The notes under the pieces were generated by a model, which saw nothing but the letters and a program-made list of their open reading frames with translations, was not told the DNA's origin and did no database searches. Positions 8,248-16,833 of a stretch of DNA of 33,739 nucleotides are shown here, piece by piece; within the stretch, counting starts at the first letter, position 1; each line of letters begins with the position of its first letter. The position numbers and the translations under genes were made by a program. Source of the stretch: Pseudomonadota bacterium (GTDB lineage: Bacteria > Pseudomonadota > Gammaproteobacteria > Steroidobacterales > Steroidobacteraceae); the NCBI GenBank assembly GCA_016720075.1, contig JADJXW010000017.1:1-33739 (forward strand), written 5' to 3'.

Positions 8248-9377
8248 CAAGCGAACTGACGATTTGGCGCGACTGCGCCGCGCGCTTGGACGCAGTCGCG
8301 TCGTCGCCCTGCTGGGTCCGCGGCAATGCGGCAAGACCACGCTGGCACGCCAACTCCTGCCTGCCGACTCCCTGAATTACTTCGATCTGGAAGATCCGGA
8401 AAGCCTCAATCGTCTGCAAGAGCCCAATACGGCGCTGCGCTCGCTGAGGGGCTTGTTGTCATCGACGAGGTTCAGCGGCGACCAGACCCTGTTTCCGCTG
8501 CTGCGGGTGTTGGCAGACCGCAAACCGCTACCCGCGCGGTTTCTCATTCTGGGTAGCGCCCTACAGAACTGTTGCGGCAGTCTTCGGAGTCGCTGGCGGG
8601 CAGAATTGAAACCGTGGAACTGACGGGTTGTCCCTCCACGATGTGGGTACAAGTCGTCAACAGCGGCATTGGCTAAGAGGCGGCTTTCCGTTGTCATATG
8701 TCGCTCGCAGCGAAGCGCAGTCAGTGGTCTGGCGCCGGGAATTCATACGCTCCTTCCTCGAGCGTGACTTGCCGCAGATGGGCAGCAATGTGTCATCAGT
8801 CTCGTTGCGTCGATTCTGGAACATGTTGGCGCACTACCATGGTCAGATCTGGAACGCGGCGGAGCTGGCTCGCTCGCTGGGCGTAAACGAGTCCACGACG
8901 CGGCGCTACCTTGATCTGCTCGCCGGAGTGTTCATGGTCAGGCAAGTGCAACCGTGGTTCGAGAATCTCGGCAAGCGGCAGATAAAATCGCCAAAAATCT
9001 ACATTCGAGACAGCGGACTGCTGCACTCGCTCTTGGGCATTGGCTCAGCGCGCGAACTGGAGCATCACCCCAAGGTCGGCGCTTCGTGGGAAGGTTATGC
9101 CATCGAAGAAGTACTCAGATCGCTGCGACCTGACGAAACTTACTTCTGGGCGACTCATGGGGGTGCTGAATTGGACCTCCTGCTGTTTATCAAAGGTCGG
9201 CGAATCGGCGTTGAGTTCAAGCGGGCTGACGCGCCGGTAGTCACTGCGTCCATGCGAACTGCAATGGGGTCGCTTGGGCTTCATCGACTGTTTGTTGTCT
9301 ACCCCGGCACGAAGGCCTACTCGTTGGCGAAAAACATGGAGGTGCTGCCACTGCAAACGCTTTCCAGGCGAGTTTGA
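8243..9377 (+). CDS. AAA_14/DUF4143 ATPase (several frameshifts)
   Basis: P-loop ATPase of the AAA_14 plus DUF4143 type, about 380 residues. Walker A is VALLGPRQCGKTTLARQLL (8309-8365). Walker B, LVVIDEVQRRPD, is read in a shifted frame near 8455-8490, followed back in frame by LFPLLRVLADRK and FLILGSA. The DUF4143 half runs from about 8625, with WLRGGFPLSYVA, REFIRSFLERDLPQMG, ELARSLGVNESTTRRYLDLL (winged-helix-like) and the nuclease-fold-like end GAELDLLLFIKGRRIGVEFK. At least four indels lie between 8440 and 8630, while both ends are open. The family is often mobile-element cargo; its cellular role is not established. Confidence 0.82.
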
Positions 9378-9485
9378 TGCGAGCAGGCGGCCCATTCCAT
9401 CAAGAAGCGGCCAGTTTTGCAGATACCCCAGGGCGCAACTGTGACATAGCCTGCTTCGTCCTTGCCGTTCTGCAGGACGCTCGCC

Positions 9486-11003
9486 ATGCCCGCTGCCGCT
9501 GCTCACGCGCGGCGTCCGCGCGCACCGCCTTTTGTCGAACCACAAGGTTACGCACGTCATCGGCCCGAGAGCACGCTGCTGTATCAGCTCGTCGAGCAGC
9601 ACTATCCGGCATTTCGCGAGATGCGCGCCATGGCAGGCCGTTCACTGCCGGATTACATCGAGGAAGAGTTCGACGCCTACCTGAAGTGCGGCCGGCTGGA
9701 GGAAGGCTTCCTGCGTGTGCGCTGCGAGCACTGCCACGCCGAGAAGCTGGTGGCGTTCAGTTGCAAGAAGCGCGGATTCTGTCCCTCCTGCGGCGCGAGG
9801 CGCATGGCCGAGACCGCAGCGCTGTTGACCGACGAAGTGTTGCCAGAGCGTCCGCTGCGCCAGTGGGTGCTGTCATTACCCATCGCGCTGCGTTTCCTGC
9901 TGGCGACGGATCCAGATGCATTGACGCTGGTGCTGGGTGCGGTATATCGCACGATCTCGGGTTACTTGTTGGAGATGGCCGGTGTCACTGGCGCTACCGG
10001 CGACACAGGTGCAGTCACGCTGATCCAGCGCTTCAGTTCGGCGCTGAACCTGAATGTGCACTTTCATATGATCTTTCTTGATGGCGTGTACCTGCCGGTT
10101 GGCGATGGCCAAGCGGTATTCCGCCACGTGCCGGCTCCCACCAGTGTGCATCTGCAAGAGTTGGTGCAGCAGATCGCCGAGCGCATTGGGCGACTGCTTG
10201 AGAAGCGCGGCCTGATCGAGCGCGACATGGAGAACGCCTGGCTCACCACCGACGGGTCAGGCGGTGCGCTCGATGACCTGATCGGCCATTCCATCACCTA
10301 CCGGATCGCGGTGGGTCCGCGCGCCGGGCAGAAGCTGTTCACGCTGCAGACATTGCCCGCGAACGCCATACCGGAAGCTGAGCAACAAGGCGATCACCGC
10401 GGCGCTGCGCAGGCCGGCGGATTCTCACTGCACGCCGGCATCGACATTGAGCCTGGCCAGCGTCAGAAGCTTGAGCGGCTGTGCCGTTACGTCAGCCGCC
10501 CGCCGGTAGCGGTGGATCGCATGGCGCTCACTGCAACGGGCCACGTGCGCTATTCCCTGAAGACGCCGTATCGAGATGGCACCACGCACATCGTGCTGGA
10601 GCCGCTGGATCTGATGGCACGCCTGGCCGCACTGGTGCCGCCGCCGCGGATGCACCTGACGAGGTACCACGGGGTGTTCGCGCCGCACAGCAAGCTGCGC
10701 GCAGCGGTGACGCCGGCGGGTCGAGGCAAGGGCAGCAAGCCGCAGGCTGAAGAGGGCGCCGACAAGCCGGCCACCCCACGCCATGTGGCGATGAGCTGGG
10801 CCAAGCGCCTGAAGCGGGTGTTCGGGATCGACATCGAGGCCTGCGCACGCTGCGGCGGGAAGCTCAAGGTGATTGCCAGCATCGAGGAGCCGGAGGTCAT
10901 CGCGAAGATTCTGGCGCACCTGGAGCGCACGGCGCCGGATCACTACCAGCCCGAGTTGCCGCTCGGCGCCAGAGCGCCGCCGGCGCAGTCCCGTCTGGTT
11001 TGA
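9486..11003 (+). CDS. IS91-family rolling-circle transposase
   Basis: About 505 residues. In order: an N-terminal zinc-binding region (CEHCHAEKLVAFSCKKRGFC then CGARRMAE), the HUH nuclease motif in LNVHFHMIFLDGVY (His codons 10059 and 10065), the catalytic-tyrosine segment LCRYVSRPPVA (Tyr codon 10488-10490), and a C-terminal CARCGGKLKVIASIEEP zinc-ribbon-like motif typical of IS91/ISCR transposases. It nicks single-stranded oriIS and drives rolling-circle transposition. I prefer ATG 9486, which has AGGA seven bases upstream, over the in-frame upstream start at 9462. The frame is open throughout, unlike most neighbours, though the stretch near 10370 (NAIPEAEQQGDHRGAAQ) departs from the family. 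Confidence 0.92.
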   Translation: MPAAAAHARRPRAPPFVEPQGYARHRPESTLLYQLVEQHYPAFREMRAMAGRSLPDYIEEEFDAYLKCGRLEEGFLRVRCEHCHAEKLVAFSCKKRGFCPSCGARRMAETAALLTDEVLPERPLRQWVLSLPIALRFLLATDPDALTLVLGAVYRTISGYLLEMAGVTGATGDTGAVTLIQRFSSALNLNVHFHMIFLDGVYLPVGDGQAVFRHVPAPTSVHLQELVQQIAERIGRLLEKRGLIERDMENAWLTTDGSGGALDDLIGHSITYRIAVGPRAGQKLFTLQTLPANAIPEAEQQGDHRGAAQAGGFSLHAGIDIEPGQRQKLERLCRYVSRPPVAVDRMALTATGHVRYSLKTPYRDGTTHIVLEPLDLMARLAALVPPPRMHLTRYHGVFAPHSKLRAAVTPAGRGKGSKPQAEEGADKPATPRHVAMSWAKRLKRVFGIDIEACARCGGKLKVIASIEEPEVIAKILAHLERTAPDHYQPELPLGARAPPAQSRLV

Positions 11004-11193
11004 ACCAAAGCTCAAGAGGGCGTAACCGCTGACGGAAGACGGCGGGGCGGGTCGGCCTGTGCCTTGATTGCCGTCGGGGCGGGGAAGGGGCGGGATTTCC
11101 CGGTGCGGGCAGGGGTGAGTGCGGCTGGCGGACGGTCCAGAGGGGCTCCTGGCCGCCGAATTCACTGGCGGGGCTGGCGAGGGCGGGCTCGGG

Positions 11194-11257
11194 CTCACCA
11201 TAAGGCCCGTTCCACGAACTGGACTGCGCAACAAAGGGGTTTGAACTTCCTATCCGC
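11194..11257 (+). mobile_element. oriIS-like end, copy 2
   Basis: Begins CTCACCATAAG and ends TTTGAACTTCCTATCCGC (11240-11257), matching copy 1 at 40-104. Sequence similarity ends at the same base in both copies, which marks the element boundary. The DUF433 gene starts 25 bp later. Placement about 190-250 bp after the transposase stop fits the 3' oriIS of IS91-type elements. Confidence 0.72.
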
Positions 11258-11281
11258 CGGGTCTGAGAGTAGCCTGCCGTC

Positions 11282-11525
11282 ATGAATCCATTGCTGGACC
11301 GAATCCGTATCGACCCGAATGTCTGCTTCGGCAAGCCGACAATCCGTGGAACCCGTCTCTGGGTATCCCTGTTACTGGATCTGCTTGCATCTGGCGTCAC
11401 TGCCGACGAGTTGATCGCCGACTACCCCCAGCTCACTCATGCGGGATATCCGCGCGGCGATGGCCTATGGCGCCGAGGCTGCGCGGGAACGAATCATCCC
11501 GGTTCCGACTGAACGCGTGGCGTGA
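11282..11525 (+). CDS. DUF433 antitoxin-like protein (one frameshift)
   Basis: Short DUF433 protein, probably a DNA-binding antitoxin. The N-terminus is MNPLLDRIRIDPNVCFGKPT followed by IRGTRLWVSLLLDLLASGVT and DELIADYPQLT, the family's core. One missing base near 11447 breaks the frame; homology resumes as DIRAAMAYGAEAARERIIPV to a TGA at 11523-11525, giving a normal length of about 80 residues. The stop overlaps the GTG of the DUF5615 gene, the usual arrangement of this pair. The pair sits directly after the oriIS end. Confidence 0.8.
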
Positions 11526-11890
11526 AGTTCAAGCTGGACGAAAACATCAGCCGCAGGTCATAGCAACTGCTGCGAGACGCGGGGCACGATGTTTCACGGT
11601 GACACTTCAGTCGTTGAATGGCACGGCGGACGAAAACCTGTTCGACGTTTGTATTGCCGAACAGCGGGTACTGGTGACGTTGGATCACGATTCCGGGCAA
11701 GTGCTGCGATTTCCGCCAGCGCGCTCCGCCGGCATCGTGATACTGGAAGTTGCGCCGCGCGCTGGGGCTGGCGCTGTCGAGAACCGGAATTCACGACCTC
11801 ATTGCGTTGTTATCCAAACATGAGTTGGGAGCGGAGCTCTGGATCATCGAGCCCGGCAGGGTTCGAATCCGCCAGAATCCGGACGTATAG
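11522..11890 (+). CDS. DUF5615 PIN-like toxin candidate (interrupted)
   Basis: A PIN-like (Mut7-C-type) putative RNase of about 122 residues. The start MKFKLDENISRR carries the first acidic motif; LVTLDHDSGQVLRFPPARS and AGIVILEVAPRA carry the second; the C-terminus reads LGAELWIIEPGRVRIRQNPD to a TAG at 11888-11890. Breaks: an in-frame TAG at 11561-11563 where Gln is expected, one missing base near 11598 and another near 11765. It partners the DUF433 gene through a GTGA overlap. With a stop plus two frameshifts it may be inactive, unless these are sequence errors. Confidence 0.75.
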
Positions 11891-11940
11891 CGTCGATCCG
11901 TAGTCGTCGAGCCGTCGCATACGACGACGCTGTGCAAACT

Positions 11941-12777
11941 GGGTTCTGGTGCATTTGCGGCTGAGCCCTAAAATCCGCGTCCCGAACCACCGAGGTACCG
12001 GACGATGGAGCGTGTTGCGCGAGATCCTATCTACAGAGGACGCCGCTTTTCCGCCGAGACCATCGAAACCTGCGTGCGCTGGTACATCACCTACCGGCTG
12101 AGCTATCGAGATCTGGTCGCGATGATGGCGGAGCAGGTGATTGTCGTGTCCCACACGACCATCATGCGATGGGTGCTGCGCTATGTGCCCGAGTACGAAC
12201 GGCGCTGGTCGCGGTACGCGCGATCGCCGGGATCGTCCTGGCGCATGGATGAGACGGCCGTGGCCGTTCGTGGCGGTCGGCACTACTTGTATCGCGCGGT
12301 GGATCGGCACGGAAAGTCGGTAGCGTCGTTGCTCTGCAGTGATCGTACCATGGAGGCTGCGCAGGCGTTTTTCCGCATGGCAGTCGGCAAGGACGGCGTG
12401 CCATGGCCGGAGAAGATCAACGTCGACGGCAACAGCGCCACGCACCGTGGATTGCGACTGCTGGCGATAGAAGATCGTCGCTGGCAGGGCGTGGAGGTCA
12501 GGGCGCGCCGCTATCTCAACAACGTGGTGGAGCAGGACCATCGCGCCGTCAAGCAGCGGTGCGCACCGATGCTGGGTCTCAAGAGCTTTCGTTCGGCCGC
12601 GATCACGCTCGCCGGAATTGAACTCGCCCATCGCATCCGCAAGCGGCAGTATTCACTGCCCAAAGGGACGGGCGGTCGGGACAGATCAATGAAGGAATTG
12701 TGGGCCGCAGCGCTTGATGACTCCGCCGGGCTGATGTCCCGAGGCGACGACCGGGAATCCCCAACGCACCAGAACTC
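11941..12777 (+). mobile_element. IS6-family insertion sequence
   Basis: An 837-bp element. The left end GGGTTCTGGTGCATTT (11941-11956) and the right end CAACGCACCAGAACTC (12762-12777) are inverted repeats matching at 13 of 16 positions. Size and single transposase gene are typical of IS6. The flanking 8-mers (TGCAAACT left, AGCGCATC right) do not match, so there is no target duplication; this suggests later recombination or deletion at one end, common for IS6 elements. Confidence 0.8.
12005..12777 (+). CDS. IS6-family DDE transposase
   Basis: Carries the IS6 signature: FSAETIETCVRWYITYRLSY, a helix-turn-helix (VVSHTTIMRWVLRYVPEYE) and the catalytic triad in WRMDET, INVDGNSA and NNVVEQDHRAVK, followed by the characteristic FRSAAITLAGIELAHRIRK. 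Natural family members end soon after ELWAAAL. Here no stop occurs; the frame runs through the right inverted repeat into the integrase arm-domain fragment to 13060 (351 codons in total). One missing base just after GCGCTT near 12715 would restore a stop, so the fusion may be an artefact. Confidence 0.88.
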
Positions 12778-12789
12778 AGCGCATCAAAT

Positions 12790-13060
12790 AGAGGCCCCGA
12801 GCGGGCGGCTTCGGGTTGATGGTCTGGTGCGCTATCCGCGCAAAATGTCCTTCGGCGGGAATCTGTACCTGCTGATCCGGCCGCAAGGCGGCCGGTACTG
12901 GCACTACCACTACCGGTATGGCGGAAAGCGAAAGACGCTTTCGCTAGGGACATTCCCGGACGTCCCGATTGCCCGGGCCCGGTCGAGGCATCTGGCAGCG
13001 CGACAGTTGCTCGCAGCAGGCGTGGACCCCTCGCTGAGCAGAGTTGAGCTGCGCAGGTAG
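12790..13060 (+). pseudogene. Tyrosine-integrase arm-type DNA-binding domain, copy 2 (fused behind IS6)
   Basis: Homologous to copy 1 at 5088-5345. It reads LVRYPRKMSFGGNLYLLIRP, then GGRYWHYHYRYGGKRKTLSL, then GTFPDVPIARARSRHLAARQ, ending AGVDPSLSRVELRR-stop at 13060. No stop or indel interrupts this copy. Its natural start is lost: the IS6 right end lies 12 bp upstream, and the transposase frame enters it in register. It ends at the same family position as copy 1 and is followed at the same distance by the 59-bp nested palindrome. The catalytic domain is absent. Confidence 0.75.
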
Positions 13061-13127
13061 CAGGTGGCCGACAGTGCTGTGGTGTTTCAGCGCTCGGCAA
13101 GGCAGGGAGCATCGTCGCGCGCTGCCT

Positions 13128-13186
13128 GGTTTACGCTTCGGCCAAACGAGTCACTCATGGTGACTCAAATTCAAGTTCCGTAAAGC
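13128..13186. repeat. 59-bp nested palindrome, copy 2
   Basis: Outer arms TTTACG (13130-13135) and CGTAAA (13179-13184). The inner dyad GAGTCAC (13148-13154) and GTGACTC (13160-13166) is a perfect 7-bp inverted repeat with a 5-nt centre. Offsets of every arm equal those of copy 1 at 5409-5467. It lies between the arm-domain fragment and the convergent chrB gene, so a bidirectional terminator role is an alternative, but there is no T tract. Confidence 0.65.
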
Positions 13187-13223
13187 TCCGCGCCCTGGGC
13201 ACTGGATAGGCCTGGAATGGTAG

Positions 13224-14239
13224 TCACCGTCCCTTGCGTGAAACCCCGCTGGGTCTCTTGGGGGCGTTTCGGGGCGACGCGGAGTCTTTCTGCGCCTGTT
13301 CCGATCCGTACCCGGCGTAAAGGAGATCGAGTACCGGGAACATCACTTCGATGAGTGCGTCGTCGTCTGCAGCTCCCGATCGTGCGCCGGCCAGAATGGC
13401 AGTGAAGCCAGGGGCTTCGGGGGCTGACGGGCCGCCGACGTCCAGGCCATGAACCATGGTGCCGATGCGCTGCAGCGCTTCATCCCCGTCCAGGCCGAAG
13501 CTGGCGAGCAGGACTTCGAAGGTCACCAGTTCACCGACATGCGTGAACTCGGCACCGTCGAAATCAAAACCCACTGCGCCACGCGGCAGGTCTGATGGCT
13601 CGGCGAGCCATACAAACGTGGCCTTGGAGTCGATGAACCGTTTGATCAGCCAGGCAGAGGCGACTCGGTCCACCCACAGTCGCTGACGGGTTCCCCAGCG
13701 GCGCGCCTGATAGTCGCGCGCGGCCCTTCTCGCGATCTTCTGTTGTGTCGCGTGGGGCTCATCCGGAGAGAACTTCGCGATGAAGTCCTGTTCGGCGCCG
13801 GTCAGTGATTGTTCCAGCGCGTCCTTGCCGTCACTTGGGAAAAAGTCTATCGCGCCGAGGCTCGCGCCATCCCGCTTGAGTGCAGCCAGCTGGCGTCGCG
13901 CTTCGGGTTCCGCGGTCTTGCGCAGGGAACGCCGGAAGGCTGCGATGCGTTGCAGGAGCGCCGTGTACTCCGCACTGCGGTCGAACAAAGATTCGAACGC
14001 GGCCTGTTGCGTGTCATCGCGTACGAGTGGCAGCACCTGCGCGGAGCCGCCTCCCTCCTGATCTCGGTCGCCTTTTCATCGAGCAGTCGTCGTGCGTGCT
14101 CGGACGTCGGGAGTAGGTAGACCCCGTCCCGCAGCATTCCTGCGCCGGCAGCCTTGAGGGCGCGCCAGACGCGCATGCGCAGGGCCTGTTTGCGCCCCGG
14201 CAGGTTGGTGACCAGCAGCAGCCAGCCTGAAGGTGTCAT
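13224..14239 (-). CDS. chrB: Chromate-sensing regulator ChrB (one frameshift)
   Basis: About 338 residues. The N-terminal ChrB domain begins MTPSGWLLLVTNLPGRKQ, with RVWRALKAAGAGMLRDGVYL and LLPTSEHARRLLDEKA. The C-terminal chromate-resistance domain begins near WVDRVASAWLIKRFID and ends APGFTAILAGARSGAADD. ChrB proteins act as chromate-responsive regulators of the chr operon. One base is missing near 14045; adding a G (EGGSAQVLPLV) unites the halves. It is divergent from chrA with 52 bp between start codons, so it probably controls that shared promoter. Confidence 0.87.
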
Positions 14240-14291
14240 GTAACTTATCCTACCAGTGTGTTATACACGCTTCACTACCTTCTTCCGACCC
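14240..14291. promoter_or_regulatory. Divergent chrB-chrA promoter/operator region
   Basis: The only sequence between the two divergent start codons. It contains GTGTGTTATACAC (14256-14268), whose ends GTGT and ACAC form an interrupted dyad. AGGA upstream of the chrB ATG on the minus strand is a ribosome-binding site. This is the natural place for ChrB binding; promoter boxes cannot be assigned with confidence. Confidence 0.5.
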
Positions 14292-15670
14292 ATGCCCATG
14301 GACCCCCTGCAGGCCAACGAGTCCTCCACCCCTTCCGTACCTGTAGCGGCTCTTCCGCGGCAGGTAAGTTTTCGCGAGGCCGTGGGGTTCTGGTTGAAGC
14401 TGGGCTTCATCAGTTTTGGCGGGCCTGCGGGTCAGATCGCCATCATGCATGCCGAGCTGGTCGAGCGCCGCCACTGGATCAGCGAGAAGCGCTTCCTGCA
14501 CGCGCTCAACTACTGCATGTTGCTGCCGGGACCGGAGGCGCAGCAGCTCGCCACCTATATTGGCTGGCTCCTCCATCGCACGTGGGGAGGGATCGTTGCC
14601 GGTACGCTGTTCGTTCTGCCGTCCCTGTTCATGATGATCGGCCTGTCTTGGGTCTATGTGCGCTTCGGCGATGTGCCGGTCGTGGCGGCATTGTTCTATG
14701 GCATCAAGCCGGCGGTGGCTGCCATCGTGCTGCACGCCGCCTGGCGTATCGGCTCGCGTGCCCTCAGGAACAGCTGGCTGTGGAGTATCGCGGTGGCGGC
14801 CTTTGTCGCTGTGTTCGCCTTTGATGTGCCGTTCCCCGTGATCGTGATTGCCGCTGCGGCCATCGGGTTCGTGGGTGGACGAATTGCGCCCGACAGATTC
14901 CAAGCGGGCGGGCAGCACGCGGCGGGGTCCGGCTCGCGTGGTCCTGCGGTGATCGACGACGGCACGCCGCCGCCCGAGCATGCAAGGTTTCGTTGGAGCC
15001 GATTCGCGAGGGTGGTCGCAGTTGGCGCACTGCTTTGGCTGGTGCCCATGGGAGCGCTGCTCGCGTCGTTCGGCTGGGATCACACGCTGACGCAGATGGG
15101 CTGGTTCTTCACCAAGGCCGCGCTGCTCACGTTCGGCGGGGCCTATGCGGTTCTGCCGTATATGACGGATGGTGCGGTCAATACCTACGGCTGGCTGACG
15201 CCCGCTCAAATGATTGATGCGCTGGCGCTGGGCGAGACGACGCCCGGTCCGCTGATCATGCTGGTGGCATTTGTCGCTTCGTCGGCGCCTATCTCCAGGG
15301 CGCACTCGGACCTGAAGCGCTGTTCCTGGCGGGCGCGCTGGCCGCGACCGTGGTCGCATGGTTCACGTTCCTGCCGTCCTTCATCTTCATCCTGGCTGGC
15401 GGACCGTTCGTCGAGTCCACCCAGGATGACCTGAAGTTCACCGCGCCGCTCTTTGCCATCACCGCGGCTGTCGTCGGCGTGATCGTGAACCTGTCGCTGT
15501 ATTTCGGCTACCACGTGCTGTGGCCGGGCGGCTTCTCTGCGGATCTGGATGTAGCCTCGCTCGTGATCGCCGCTGGTGCGGCGGTGGCGCTATTCCGGTT
15601 CAAGCGCAGCGTCATGCAGGTCGTGGTGGCCTGTGCACTGCTGGGACTGGTCGTGAAGAGCCTTGCCTGA
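14292..15670 (+). CDS. chrA: Chromate efflux transporter ChrA (one frameshift)
   Basis: Inner-membrane CHR-family antiporter that exports chromate, of the long two-domain type (about 460 residues). Domain 1 begins FWLKLGFISFGGPAGQIA and contains MLLPGPEAQQLATYIGWLLH. Domain 2 begins FFTKAALLTFGGAYAVLPYM with LGETTPGPLIML. Many hydrophobic helices are visible. One base is missing near 15285; homology resumes as VGAYLQGALGPEALFLAGAL and runs to the TGA at 15668-15670. The start is ATG 14292 or 14298. It heads the long plus-strand operon and overlaps the next gene (TGATG). Confidence 0.92.
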
Positions 15671-16119
15671 TGCAATGGATTACCCGCGAGCGCCCGAAGA
15701 TCGACCGGATCGCCTGTCCGTGGCTCATCCGGCGCTTCATCGATCCTGATGCGGAAATCCGCTATGTCCCGCCGGCGCAGGTTCTCACCGTTGCAGAACA
15801 GGAGGGCGCCATTGCGTTCGACATTCCCGGCGTTGAACTGTCGCACCGCGGGCCGTTGTGTAGTTTCGATGCCTTCCTCGACAAGTACGGCCTCGATGAT
15901 CCTGCCCTGCACGCGTTGGCAAAGATCGTTCGCGCTGCCGACACCGATACGTTGCAGGACTCTGCACAGGCGCCGGGGTTGCTCGCGATCTCGCTGGGGC
16001 TGAGTGCCAACATCCAGGACGACCAGGAGTTGCTGGCTGCCGGCATGGTGGTCTACGACGCGCTTTACACCTGGTGCCGCACATTGAGCGGCGAGCGCCA
16101 CGGCTGGAATCCGCAGTGA
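15670..16119 (+). CDS. ChrB C-terminal-type chromate resistance protein
   Basis: 149 residues corresponding only to the chromate-resistance domain: RIACPWLIRRFIDPDAEIRY, FDIPGVELSHRGPLCSFDAF, APGLLAISLGLSANIQDDQE and VVYDALYTWC. It aligns with the C-terminal half of the ChrB at 13224-14239 (SAWLIKRFID, FDGAEFTHVGELVTFEVLL), so the locus carries the domain twice: once fused to the regulator and once alone. The start overlaps the chrA stop (TGATG) and the frame is intact. A role in chromate handling or sensing rather than transport is likely. Confidence 0.85.
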   Translation: MQWITRERPKIDRIACPWLIRRFIDPDAEIRYVPPAQVLTVAEQEGAIAFDIPGVELSHRGPLCSFDAFLDKYGLDDPALHALAKIVRAADTDTLQDSAQAPGLLAISLGLSANIQDDQELLAAGMVVYDALYTWCRTLSGERHGWNPQ

Positions 16120-16833
16120 CCGCAGTCCAGCCCCTGTTGTCGGTTGCCGGGATCGTCAAGTCATATGGCGATCAGAAAGTTCTCGACGATGTCGGCTTCG
16201 ACGTGATGCCCGGCGAGATTCTGGGTGTCATCGGCCCCAATGGGGCGGGCAAGACCAAGCTGATGGAGTGCGTAGCGGGGTTACTGCCTGCCGACGCCGG
16301 CGAGGTCTGCTTCCGTGGTGCGAGGATGCCTGCATCCCGACGCCGGGAAGCGATGTTCTATCTCCCCGGACGGCATCGCCCCCTGGAGCGACCAGCCTGT
16401 ATGGCGGGTAACAGGCTTGTTCCGCGAATTGTATTTTCTGGCCGCGAGCCACGAGGCCGACGTAGTGCTCAGACTCGAGCTGGTACCCGTGCTGCACAAG
16501 CGGGTGGCAGAGCTATCAAAGGGCTACCGACGCAGGTTGTTGCTGGCTCTCGCGCTGCTCACTCCACAGCCCATCCTGATGCTGGATGAGCCCTTCGACG
16601 GCTTCGACCTGCGCCAGACCCTGCATGTCATGGATCTGCTGCGGGAAGTGGCTCACGAGCGGGCGCTGATGCTGTCGATCCACCAGCTGAAGGATGCCGA
16701 GCGCATTTGCGACCGCCTGCTGTTGCTCGCCGCGGGTCGGCGCCTGGGTCTTGGGACTCTGGCGCAGCTGGCGGCGCAGTCCGGTGCTGCCCATGCCGAC
16801 CTCGAGGAGGTGTTTCTTGGCATCACGGCCTAG
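16116..16833 (+). CDS. ABC transporter ATP-binding protein (one frameshift)
   Basis: About 238 residues. Walker A is GVIGPNGAGKTKLMECVAGL. The signature region is degenerate (ELSKGYRRRLLLALALL), followed by Walker B PILMLDEPFDGFDL and an H-loop in MLSIHQLKDAERICDRLLLL. It resembles the ATPases of NosF/ABC-2 systems. The frame breaks near 16366, where one extra base turns LPDGIAPWSDQPVWRVTGLF out of frame; both sides are otherwise conserved. The GTG start overlaps the previous stop (GTGA). It pairs with the ABC-2 permease that follows. Confidence 0.85.

Larger units (their letters stand above)
9378..11257 (+). mobile_element. IS91/ISCR-like element (transposase plus oriIS)
   Basis: An IS91-family unit: HUH/Y2 transposase gene at 9486-11003 and an oriIS-like end at 11194-11257. 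The upstream (terIS) boundary is not resolved; nothing decisive is visible between the ATPase stop at 9377 and the transposase start. The 3' segment 11004-11193 is non-coding. Because a second oriIS in the same orientation lies at 40-104, the element could mobilise neighbours by rolling-circle read-through or by recombination. Confidence 0.75.

Noticed and set aside
9374..10081. Long plus-strand open frame overlapping the IS91 transposase in another frame.
   Set aside because: It shows no family motifs, is Arg/Ala-rich as expected of an out-of-frame GC-rich shadow, and lies over a clear HUH transposase.
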